Shown: in pieces, positions 16,268 through 24,568 of the stretch
Numbering within the stretch: the first letter of the stretch is position 1
How the letters are laid out: the number at the start of each line of letters is the position of its first letter
NCBI GenBank assembly: GCA_026388275.1
Contig: JAPLKB010000059.1
Span: 92,155-152,825, forward strand
Direction: 5' to 3'
Source: Pseudomonadota bacterium
Lineage (GTDB): Bacteria; Desulfobacterota; Syntrophorhabdia; Syntrophorhabdales; Syntrophorhabdaceae
Length of the DNA stretch: 60,671 nucleotides
The notes under the pieces: model-generated
What the model was told of the DNA's origin: nothing
Seen by the model: the letters and a program-made list of their open reading frames with translations, nothing else
The model's database searches: none
Made by a program: the position numbers and the translations under genes

Positions 16268-17039
16268 GGATGATGTAAAATCTTTCTGGCAGGGTCGTGC
16301 ACACGATGAAGGATTGAGTAACCAAGTAACGCACAGAGACAAATGGCAGCGATGGCTGGAAATAGAGCGGATTAAACAGTTATTAAAAAGTAATGACCGC
16401 GTAATAGATGTAGGTTGTGGAAATGGCTATACAACAAGAAAGATTTCTAACTTTGTAGGAGAAATTATTGGTATAGATTATAGCGAAGAAATGATCTCCC
16501 GTGCAATTTCAGAAGTCGCTGAAGATAAGAAAAATAAAAAGAATATGATTTCATTTGCTGTTTGCGATATTACAAAACTTAAGCCTTCTCATTTCGGTTT
16601 TTTTGATATGGCAATTTCAGAGCGGTGTCTTATAAATTTGGAAGATTGGGATGAACAAAAAAAAGCAATAAGCAATATCGCAGGAGTTTTAAAACCCGGT
16701 GGATATTTTTTATTTATTGAAGGATCAAGTTTGGGGAGAAGTGAATTAAACAATTTCAGAAAGTCTGTAGGATTAGAGTCCATGCCCCCGGTCTGGCACA
16801 ATCTGGATTTTGATGAGCATAAACTCATGAAATATTTGGACCGTTTTTTCGCGTTGGAGGAGAGGTTTCACTTTGGCATGTATGATTTTATCGCAAGGGT
16901 TATACATCCTTTGCTTGTCTCACCAAAAGAACCCAAATACAATGCAAGGATTAACAAAATTGCTGCAACCTTGGCGCTTTTTCATCAGGAATTTAGTGAG
17001 ATCAGCAGAACAATATTTCTTGTACTAAAAAAATTGTAA
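16251..17039 (+). CDS. Class I SAM-dependent methyltransferase
   Basis: 262 residues with motif I VIDVGCGNGYTTRKI (about residues 47-61), the acidic IGIDYSEEMISRA segment and a post-II FFDMAISERCLINL segment. The family is broad (methyltransferase type 11/25 fold), and the acceptor is unknown. It starts with GTG and overlaps the preceding aminotransferase by 17 bases. Within a sugar-nucleotide cluster, O- or N-methylation of a sugar or of the glycosylated protein is a reasonable inference. Confidence 0.78.
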   Translation: MRNASKDDVKSFWQGRAHDEGLSNQVTHRDKWQRWLEIERIKQLLKSNDRVIDVGCGNGYTTRKISNFVGEIIGIDYSEEMISRAISEVAEDKKNKKNMISFAVCDITKLKPSHFGFFDMAISERCLINLEDWDEQKKAISNIAGVLKPGGYFLFIEGSSLGRSELNNFRKSVGLESMPPVWHNLDFDEHKLMKYLDRFFALEERFHFGMYDFIARVIHPLLVSPKEPKYNARINKIAATLALFHQEFSEISRTIFLVLKKL

Positions 17040-17057
17040 AATGAAGGACGAAGATAT

Positions 17058-18038
17058 ATGAAGAATAACTTACGTGTTCTGGTTACAGGAGGTGCAGGAC
17101 TTATAGGCTCACATATTGTTGATCAACTCACGGAGGAGAGTGTTTCCGAAGTTATTGTCATTGATAACTTCGTACGAGGTCGACGGGAAAACCTTGCATG
17201 GGCTGTTAATAACGGCAAAGTAACAATAGTCGAAGGAGATATACGGAATATTGATTTTATGATAAAGATCATGAAAGGCGTCGACATTGTTTTCCATCAG
17301 GCAGCAATTCGTATTACCCAGTGCGCTGAAGAACCCCGCCTTGCGAAGGAAGTTCTTGGAGATGGAACCTTTAATGTTCTTGAGGCTGCGGTAAAGAATG
17401 GAGTGAAAAAGGTTGTAGCCGCATCTTCGGCTTCTGCGTATGGAATGGCCGATCTATTTCCCACTAGGGAAAGCCATCATCCATACAACAACAAAACCAT
17501 TTATGGCGCTCTAAAGGTTTTCAATGAAGGGTTGCTTAGAAGTTTTAACGAAATGTACGGTTTGCCTTATGTAGCCCTCCGATATTTTAATGTATACGGG
17601 CCGCGCATGGATGCCTACGGGGCATATACAGAAGTTATGATCCGATGGATGGAGAGGATTAACGCTGGATTACCACCCATCATATTGGGAACCGGTGATC
17701 AGACTATGGATTTTGTGTATGTGGAAGATGTTGCACGCTCAAATATTCTGGCTGCCAAGGCAGATGTGAATGATGAAGTCTTTAATGTCGCAAGCGGTAT
17801 CGAAACGAGCTTAAATGAATTGGCAGAAACTCTCCTTAAAGTCATGGGCTCGGATTTAAAGCCTGAACACGGGCCTGAGAGAAATGTGAATGCCGTTTCG
17901 AGAAGACTTGCCGACACGAAAAAGGCAAAGGAGATGCTTGGTTTCGAGGTTAGGGTTTCGATTGAGAAAGGCCTTGAGGATCTTGTAGCGTGGTGGAAGA
18001 ATGAAGTGAAGAATCTTCCGAAGGGGCCGCAAATTTGA
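17058..18038 (+). CDS. NAD-dependent sugar-nucleotide epimerase/dehydratase (extended SDR)
   Basis: 326 residues. VLVTGGAGLIGSHIVDQL is the NAD-binding glycine motif, and the catalytic Ser...YxxxK triad is present (ASSASAYG, then YGALKVFNEG). The overall pattern (VIDNFVRGRRENL, ALRYFNVYGPRMD) is that of UDP-glucose 4-epimerase or WbpP-like enzymes. It probably inverts or dehydrates a UDP-sugar for the glycan made here. The stop overlaps the radical SAM gene by four bases. Confidence 0.85.
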   Translation: MKNNLRVLVTGGAGLIGSHIVDQLTEESVSEVIVIDNFVRGRRENLAWAVNNGKVTIVEGDIRNIDFMIKIMKGVDIVFHQAAIRITQCAEEPRLAKEVLGDGTFNVLEAAVKNGVKKVVAASSASAYGMADLFPTRESHHPYNNKTIYGALKVFNEGLLRSFNEMYGLPYVALRYFNVYGPRMDAYGAYTEVMIRWMERINAGLPPIILGTGDQTMDFVYVEDVARSNILAAKADVNDEVFNVASGIETSLNELAETLLKVMGSDLKPEHGPERNVNAVSRRLADTKKAKEMLGFEVRVSIEKGLEDLVAWWKNEVKNLPKGPQI

Positions 18039-19366
18039 AAATTACCCTGGTTAATCCCATAAGCGGGAGCGTTTATTCTCAGTTCAGAAGGGCATTGATA
18101 AAAAGGCTTCCCATTGGACTTGCCTATGTTGCTTCCTATCTTGAGACTAATGGCCATGAAGTTTCTGTAATTGATGCCGATACTCTTGATCTTGAAATTG
18201 ACGATACGGTTGATAAAATTATGAGAACAGCCCCGGATGCGGTCGGAGTTACTGCAACCACTCCTATAATCAATAATGCCTTCAATATAATTCAAAGAAT
18301 AAAAGAAAGAGATAAAAGAATTTATACATTTGTCGGCGGTCCCCATGTGAGCGCCATGCCGGCAGAAACCCTTCAGTCAGGGAGAGGTTTCCTCGATTAT
18401 GTTGTTTTTGGTGAGGGCGAAGATAGTTGTCTGGAACTCGTAAGGTGTATTGAGCAGAATGGCCCGTTATCGATGCCTATGGAGGGTGTTGGTTACATAA
18501 ATGACGATGGAAAAATTATAATAGGCACTCAAAGGCCATTTAAAAATAGTCTTGACCTATTTCCCTTTCCGGCCCGTCACTTGTTCCCCATGAACAAGTA
18601 TGTTGACCATACAAAATTCGGCGACGCACTATACACCCTTATAACCACAAGCAGGGGATGTCCTTATGAATGCACTTTCTGTGGTTCTCAAATTACCTGG
18701 CATAAAAAGACACGCCTTAGGTCCCCCCAGAATGTTGTTCAGGAGTTGAAGGAGTGTATTGAGAATTACGACATAACAAATTTTACTTTTTGTGATGATA
18801 CTTTTACCTTGAATAAACGCCATGCCATTGAAATATGCCGACTTATAACGGAATTGCCATACAAAATTAGGTTGTTTTGCTCGTCCAGGGTTAATACGGT
18901 ATCCGAAGACAGACTTGATTGGCTGAAAAAGGCAGGGTGTTACTGTATTACTTTCGGCCTTGAATCGGGCAATGACGTCATTCTGAATAAGATGAAAAAA
19001 GGCATCAACATTGAGATGATAAAGCGGGCAGTAGCAATGACAAAAGAGGCCGGTATAGAAGTCCATGGGAGTTTTATCTTGGGTTTTGAGGATGAAGATG
19101 AGCAGACAATAGAAGATACTATCAGCTTTGCCTTAAGCCTGAACCTTGATCAAATTCAGTTCTCTATCCTTGTCCCTTTGCCGGGGACAGAATGTTATAC
19201 CCATGCCCATGAAAGAAATGCCTTTCGTTGCCGACCTGATGATTTTACGTCCTTCTATTGGTATTATTCAGTGCCTGCAAATATGACAAAGATTGCTGAT
19301 GAAAGGCTCATCGAGCTTCAAAAGAGTGCTTACGAACGTTACAATGCCTCAAAACAAAGGAATTGA
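18035..19366 (+). CDS. B12-binding-domain radical SAM protein
   Basis: 443 residues. Residues 1-150 resemble the cobalamin-binding Rossmann domain of class B radical SAM enzymes (RLPIGLAYVASYLETNGHEV, VGGPHVSAMPAETL), without an obvious DxHxxG cobalamin-ligating motif. The radical SAM centre is CPYECTFC (Cys209, Cys213, Cys216), binding a 4Fe-4S cluster, followed by NFTFCDDTFTLNKRHAIEIC and a FGLESGNDVILNKMKKGI block. The start is TTG, overlapping the epimerase stop. Such enzymes commonly methylate unreactive carbons or remodel sugars and lipids; the substrate is unknown here. Position between sugar genes suggests a modified sugar or its lipid carrier. Confidence 0.85.
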   Translation: MKITLVNPISGSVYSQFRRALIKRLPIGLAYVASYLETNGHEVSVIDADTLDLEIDDTVDKIMRTAPDAVGVTATTPIINNAFNIIQRIKERDKRIYTFVGGPHVSAMPAETLQSGRGFLDYVVFGEGEDSCLELVRCIEQNGPLSMPMEGVGYINDDGKIIIGTQRPFKNSLDLFPFPARHLFPMNKYVDHTKFGDALYTLITTSRGCPYECTFCGSQITWHKKTRLRSPQNVVQELKECIENYDITNFTFCDDTFTLNKRHAIEICRLITELPYKIRLFCSSRVNTVSEDRLDWLKKAGCYCITFGLESGNDVILNKMKKGINIEMIKRAVAMTKEAGIEVHGSFILGFEDEDEQTIEDTISFALSLNLDQIQFSILVPLPGTECYTHAHERNAFRCRPDDFTSFYWYYSVPANMTKIADERLIELQKSAYERYNASKQRN

Positions 19367-19375
19367 AGGAGCTTT

Positions 19376-20614
19376 ATGATACCGATTACAAGACCCTTCC
19401 TTGACGAAAAAGAAGCAAAAGCAGCCCATGATGCCGTACTTTCAGGGTGGGTTACCCAGGGACCAAAGACGATGGAATTCGAGCAGGCCTTCTCAAAATA
19501 CACGGGTGCGAAATTTTCCTGCGCTGTTTCCAATTGTACCGTCGCACTCCATGTAGCATTGCTTGCCGTTGGGGTGATGCCCGGCGATGTTGTTATTACT
19601 GTAAGCCATTCTTTTATTGCTACAGCGAATGCAATACGTTACTGTGGAGCGGAGCCGGTTTTTGTCGATATTGAATTGAAAACATACAATATGGATGTTG
19701 ATAAACTCGAAGAATGCCTCCGTGAAGATTGCGAGATGCATGAGGGCATCCTTTTCTATAAACATATTGATTCGCTTGCAATTGGTGTTTCGCCGCTAAG
19801 TTTCATAAAATCCTTTCCTTCATCAGAAAGGGCAGGAAGGGTTGCCGCAATACTTGCGGTGCATCAGATGGGCACGCCTTGCGATATTTTAGAAATAACA
19901 AAAATAGCAAAGAAATTTGGCATAGCAGTTGTAGAAGATGCTGCCTGTGCCATTGGGAGTGAGATTGAAAATGGCGACTGGGAAAAAATCGGAAAACCAC
20001 ACGGGGATATTGCCTGTTTCAGTTTTCATCCAAGGAAGATTATTACATCAGGTGAGGGTGGGATGCTTACGACCAATAGTTCGGAATATGACAATAAGTT
20101 TAGATTATTGCGTCAGCACGGCATGAGCATTCCGGATACAGCAAGACACAGTTCAAAGAATGTTGTTTTTGAAGATTATGTATTGACAGGGTTTAATTAT
20201 CGTATGACTGATATACAGGCAGCTATAGGCATAGAACAGGTTAAGAAATTAAATGGCATCGTTGAAGAAAGACGCAACCTTGCTAAGGTATATGCCGAAT
20301 TACTCTCCGATGTACCTTTTTTGTGTATACCGAAATCTTTATCCGGCATAAAATCAAATTGGCAGAGTTATCCGGTAAGAATAACGGCGAATTCTCCTTT
20401 TGATCAGGTACCATTCATGCAAAAGCTTCTTGATAATGGAATATCGAGTCGGCGCGGTATTATGAATGCGCACCAGGAGATTCCTTATAAAGAGCAAAAA
20501 TGGAGTCTTCCTAAAAGTGAAGAAGCTCGGAACAGCGTGGTGTTGCTTCCTTTCTACAATGGAATGACCCATGAAGAACTTGATCGTGTTGTTCGAACCA
20601 TTAAGGAGTTGTAA
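19376..20614 (+). CDS. Second DegT/DnrJ/EryC1 sugar aminotransferase
   Basis: 412 residues, a separate DegT-family member. PITRPFLDEKEAKAAHDAVL, SGWVTQGPKTMEFEQAF and the lysine motif SFHPRKIITSGEGG (PLP Lys221) are clear. It is about 40 residues longer than typical because of an insertion around residues 110-160 (from CEMHEGILFYKHIDSLAIGV onward). Enzymes of this shape aminate position 4 or similar keto positions of sugar nucleotides. Having two aminotransferases suggests a di-amino sugar, or two different amino sugars. Three bases separate it from the next gene. Confidence 0.83.
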   Translation: MIPITRPFLDEKEAKAAHDAVLSGWVTQGPKTMEFEQAFSKYTGAKFSCAVSNCTVALHVALLAVGVMPGDVVITVSHSFIATANAIRYCGAEPVFVDIELKTYNMDVDKLEECLREDCEMHEGILFYKHIDSLAIGVSPLSFIKSFPSSERAGRVAAILAVHQMGTPCDILEITKIAKKFGIAVVEDAACAIGSEIENGDWEKIGKPHGDIACFSFHPRKIITSGEGGMLTTNSSEYDNKFRLLRQHGMSIPDTARHSSKNVVFEDYVLTGFNYRMTDIQAAIGIEQVKKLNGIVEERRNLAKVYAELLSDVPFLCIPKSLSGIKSNWQSYPVRITANSPFDQVPFMQKLLDNGISSRRGIMNAHQEIPYKEQKWSLPKSEEARNSVVLLPFYNGMTHEELDRVVRTIKEL

Positions 20615-20616
20615 AA

Positions 20617-21741
20617 ATGAGCAACAAGAAACTGCTTGAATTAGCGCAAAAACGGTATATTTTAGGAAATGTGGCTGAATTACCTGCGTGCCTTGAAGCT
20701 GAATCTTCTTTCAGAAAGTGGAAAGACGAACCATGTGCAATATGCTTCTACGGTACGAATCAATATGCGAGGAATGTACAGGTTAGAGGGTTGGCTGACG
20801 CAAGCCAATATTTTGGTATACCTTTTTATGCTGTTTACAGAGATCAAGAATACGAATTTTCCAATATAACCAAGCAGTTTAAAAACCTGTTGATTATTAC
20901 TAATCTTGCCTTGGTGACTGCTCTTGCATCTTACATGAAAGATGTGAATTACCGTATTGTACTGATTGGACAATATTATGATGAAACACCAGATGAAAGA
21001 CTTGCCCCAAAGGTGAGTGTACAGGAGAAATCAATACTGCAGCTTTTCCGGAAAGATATTGCCTTGGTGATTTCTGAATTTTCCGGCGAAGGAAGTATGA
21101 GATATATGTATGGGTATGTTAAAAAATTCGGAATACCAGTTATGAGTTTTCCTTGGGCAGTGAACCTTAATTATCATTTTCCTTATGAATGCGGAATCAA
21201 AAAGGACGTTATTTTTATAGGCACTTACTCTGAGAAAGCACAAAGAATTGACAGCTATTTCTCTTCTATTCTTAGAAAATATCCTCATACCGTTATTGGT
21301 CCCGATTGGTCTAAGTCACCCTTCAGATGGATAAGCAATAGCATTATTGATATAAAAGATTTCAATGTGAATGCTCCTTTATTGTACTCTTCCCACACTG
21401 TAAGCCTCAATATACACCTTCCTTTTGAGGAGAGCGGTTATAGTTGTAATGAGAGGGTATTCAATTCTGTGGCATGCGGAGGATTTCAGATTTGTGACAA
21501 TCCTCGGAGGTTAAAAGATTATTTTACCGATGAAGAGCTTGTAACGGCTGATTCACCAAAAGAGTATTTTGATAAAGCGGCATATTTTGTCCAAAACCCT
21601 GACGAACGTTACCCGTTTATGGAGCGGAGCTTGGAAAAAATGTATTCCTTTCACACATATCACCATAGATTGTCCGATCTGCTTAATGCTGTATTTGCCC
21701 GGAGAAGCCTTTCCAATATTTGCTATATGATAAGCTCATGA
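20617..21741 (+). CDS. CgeB-type glycosyltransferase
   Basis: 374 residues. The C-terminal third carries the family block NERVFNSVACGGFQICDNPR, then RLKDYFTDEELVTADSPKEY, seen in CgeB and group 1-like (GT-B) transferases of spore or surface glycosylation. The N-terminal half is only weakly conserved and includes IVLIGQYYDETPDERLAP. GAGTTG precedes the ATG. Its C-terminal module is related to the N-terminal domain of the next protein, suggesting duplication. Donor and acceptor are unknown. Confidence 0.7.
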   Translation: MSNKKLLELAQKRYILGNVAELPACLEAESSFRKWKDEPCAICFYGTNQYARNVQVRGLADASQYFGIPFYAVYRDQEYEFSNITKQFKNLLIITNLALVTALASYMKDVNYRIVLIGQYYDETPDERLAPKVSVQEKSILQLFRKDIALVISEFSGEGSMRYMYGYVKKFGIPVMSFPWAVNLNYHFPYECGIKKDVIFIGTYSEKAQRIDSYFSSILRKYPHTVIGPDWSKSPFRWISNSIIDIKDFNVNAPLLYSSHTVSLNIHLPFEESGYSCNERVFNSVACGGFQICDNPRRLKDYFTDEELVTADSPKEYFDKAAYFVQNPDERYPFMERSLEKMYSFHTYHHRLSDLLNAVFARRSLSNICYMISS

Positions 21742-21754
21742 GGAGATATAGTGC

Positions 21755-24433
21755 ATGAAGATTATGTTTTTCTTTCCTGAAGCAGGCTCGCCTAAAGGCG
21801 CTGGCGATTATTCACATTATAACTTACGTGCTCCCTTAATAAAACTTGGCCATGAAATAATTGACTTTGATTTTTGGGAAGAAGAAAAGAAACTGGGAAA
21901 GGAAATGATGCTCGCAAAGGTTAAAGAGATTGTTGAAAAAGAAAGACCGCATATTTTTTATCATGGTATTGTTGAAGAAGAGTTTGATGTTAATCTTGCC
22001 GATTATATTCGTGATTATACTGAAACAACTTCAATGATCTGGTTTAGCGATGATGACTGGAGGTTTGAACATTCGATGCGCTGGGCAGATCATTATAGCT
22101 TTGCTTTCACAACTTGCAAAGAAGCCTTCCGTGAGTTTCACGCGAGAGGATATGATAATGTCATATTATCGCAATGGGGCTGTAATACGGACCTTTATCA
22201 TCCTATCCCAAGCGAAAAGCTATATGATGTAACTTTTGTGGGGCAGCCGTACAAGGGTCGCACGGAATTGATAGCCTTTCTCAAAGAGCATGGGGTTTCT
22301 GTTCGAGTATGGGGCCAGGGGTGGGAAAATTTTTCACAACTCAGAGATATCGCACACGGATATCTGCCTCATCAGAAGATGCTTGAAGTATTTAGCGCTT
22401 CTAAAATTGTCCTTGGTATGGCGTGGTGTTCTTTTGACGGCAAGACGCCTCAAATCAAGGGGAGAACATTTGAATATCCGGCATGCAAGGCTTTTCAATT
22501 AACGAATTATGATAAGCGTGTACTCGATTATTTTACAGAGAAAGAGGAAATAGTTTTTTATAATGATAAAAAAGATCTGTTGGATAAAATACGGTATTAT
22601 CTGGCGCATGAAGACGAAAGGAATTTCATCACCGAGGCTGCATATGGAAGGGCAGTAAAAGATCACACATGGGAAAAACGTTATGAACTTATGTTTAAGG
22701 AGATGACAGCCAGAAGCGGCAAAAACAAATTACCCCTTGTTTACAAAGAAAATGTTGCTTCAATAAGTAAAGTAGCCAAGAACATTGATCATACCCCTAA
22801 GATCTCAGTTATATCGTATGTTTATAACTATGGTAACTACCTTAAGGAACTCATCCCTTCTGTTCTTAATCAGACCTTCAAGGACATTGAGTTTTTGATC
22901 CTCGATGATGGATCGACCGACAATACAAAAGAGGTTGTAGAGAGTTTTTGTTATGATCAGCGCCTTAAATATGTTTATCAGGACAATATAGGGAAAGATA
23001 ACAGATTTAATGAACTGATAGAGCGCGGCCTTCAGTTGACTAAAGGGGAATTTGTCAATTTTGTAGGCGGCGACGATGTTTTTATGCCTGATAAGCTTGA
23101 GCGGCAAATGAAAGAGTTTGAAAAAACTCCGTATCTTGATATTGTTTTTTCTGATCTTTTTTTTATTGATGATCGAGGCCGGGTTTTGCCTGGAGATTAC
23201 AAATCCCAGGAAAGTGTTTCTTTTAATAAAGGGACTCTTGCGAGAATGCTTTTTAAAATAAATTTTATTGCTCATCCGACTGTTTTAATGAAAAGGGCTT
23301 GTATTGATGCCATGGGTGGTTTTGAGAGATGGTGGTGTGCTGATCTCCATTTTTGGTTAAAATCGGCACCTTTCCTGAATTTCAAATTTATTGATGAGAA
23401 ACTTATAAAATATCGAATTCACGATAAGGGTGCATCAACCAGTGCTGTTAACGCGGATATCACCTTTTCCGAAACCAATAACATGCTTCAAGTAATGCGA
23501 TCAAAATATACAATCATTGATCTTTATCCGGAAATCAATTATTGCATAAATCGGGCAAAAGCCCTTTACAGTGCATATGTTGAATTAGGCAACAATATGA
23601 TGCTTGCCAAAATACCTCAAGTGTCATTAGCTGTCGATGAATATCGCAGAGCCCTTGAACATGAACCAAAGGGAGTAGAAGCGATCAATAATATCGGTTT
23701 GGCATTTTTTCTTCTTGGTGATAGAAAGAAGTTCATAGAATTTTTTCAATATTTGAAAGATAATGCGAGCCACATTGAAATTATTAGAGCAAATATTGTT
23801 TTTGCCGAGCAAATGGCGTCGGGAAAACAAGGTGAAGTGAAATTTACCCTTCTCAACGAACTTATTGAAAATAATGAGTTTGTAAGAGCAAAGAAAATGC
23901 TTAATGATGAGCATTTAAAGACAATGATGTCCAACATTCAAAATCTTAACAACGGCAAAGAATCATATCGTAAAAGTGTATACGAAGAAACTGAAAAGCT
24001 TTCGGGAGAAGGAAAATATGCAGAGGCGGCGGCAAAACTGGAAACATTGTTTGATTCCTTTCCGGACAATTCTACTCTATGGAATGATTTGGGTGTTTTA
24101 TACTACTATGCAGATGAAACGGGATGTGCTGTGGGATATATAGAAAAGGCGCTTCAGCTTGATCCGGGGAACCTGGAAGCAAAGAAAAATCTGGCCAATA
24201 TTTACCTTGAAACCGGAAAATGTGAAATGGCGATCGATATGTTCTATGATATTTTGAAAGAACATCCTGATGATGCCGAAGTGTTATCTATTACGGGTGA
24301 TGTGCTTAAAGAAATTGGAAGAGAGGTGGATGCTGTGGGATTTTACGAGAGAGTTCTCAAGTTGGAACCGCATAATGTCCGGGCTCAGGAATGTTTAGAA
24401 AGACTAAATAATGTTTTAAGCAGCTATCAGTAA
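21755..24433 (+). CDS. Large fused glycosyltransferase: CgeB-like GT-B, GT2 and TPR domains
   Basis: 892 residues with three parts. Residues 1-330 are a CgeB/GT1-like module (GRTFEYPACKAFQLTNYDKR, VLDYFTEKEEIVFYNDKKDL). Residues about 347-570 are a family 2 GT-A domain (KISVISYVYNYGNYLKELIP, FLILDDGSTDNTKEV, VGGDDVFMPDKLERQMKEF). From about 620 to the end there are TPR repeats (GVEAINNIGLAFFLLGDRKK, NLEAKKNLANIYLETGKCEM). Two catalytic domains could add two successive sugars, with the TPR part binding the protein acceptor. Fourteen bases follow the previous gene, with AGGAGATATA as ribosome site. Bifunctionality is inference. Confidence 0.8.
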   Translation: MKIMFFFPEAGSPKGAGDYSHYNLRAPLIKLGHEIIDFDFWEEEKKLGKEMMLAKVKEIVEKERPHIFYHGIVEEEFDVNLADYIRDYTETTSMIWFSDDDWRFEHSMRWADHYSFAFTTCKEAFREFHARGYDNVILSQWGCNTDLYHPIPSEKLYDVTFVGQPYKGRTELIAFLKEHGVSVRVWGQGWENFSQLRDIAHGYLPHQKMLEVFSASKIVLGMAWCSFDGKTPQIKGRTFEYPACKAFQLTNYDKRVLDYFTEKEEIVFYNDKKDLLDKIRYYLAHEDERNFITEAAYGRAVKDHTWEKRYELMFKEMTARSGKNKLPLVYKENVASISKVAKNIDHTPKISVISYVYNYGNYLKELIPSVLNQTFKDIEFLILDDGSTDNTKEVVESFCYDQRLKYVYQDNIGKDNRFNELIERGLQLTKGEFVNFVGGDDVFMPDKLERQMKEFEKTPYLDIVFSDLFFIDDRGRVLPGDYKSQESVSFNKGTLARMLFKINFIAHPTVLMKRACIDAMGGFERWWCADLHFWLKSAPFLNFKFIDEKLIKYRIHDKGASTSAVNADITFSETNNMLQVMRSKYTIIDLYPEINYCINRAKALYSAYVELGNNMMLAKIPQVSLAVDEYRRALEHEPKGVEAINNIGLAFFLLGDRKKFIEFFQYLKDNASHIEIIRANIVFAEQMASGKQGEVKFTLLNELIENNEFVRAKKMLNDEHLKTMMSNIQNLNNGKESYRKSVYEETEKLSGEGKYAEAAAKLETLFDSFPDNSTLWNDLGVLYYYADETGCAVGYIEKALQLDPGNLEAKKNLANIYLETGKCEMAIDMFYDILKEHPDDAEVLSITGDVLKEIGREVDAVGFYERVLKLEPHNVRAQECLERLNNVLSSYQ

Positions 24434-24568
24434 TGTTTAAATAAAAGGAGTTATTTGAAAAATAACAAGAAAACCATGCAGTTTTTTAGCATGCAAGCAA
24501 TTATAAAAAAATATTATTTCTTACAAAAAAGGTAGGACGATGATCTTTTTGGTTTACGGAGAAATGTA

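Noticed and set aside
17699-18346. 215-codon minus frame across the epimerase and radical SAM genes
   Set aside because: Spans the overlap of two well-supported plus-strand genes and shows no family pattern.
24455-24535. 26-codon frame (TTG start) after AAAAGGAG in the gap before the SGNH fusion gene
   Set aside because: The ribosome site is good, but the frame is lysine-rich AT sequence with a short GTTATTT hairpin over its start and no sign of conservation. Recorded only because a similar arrangement precedes flagellin.
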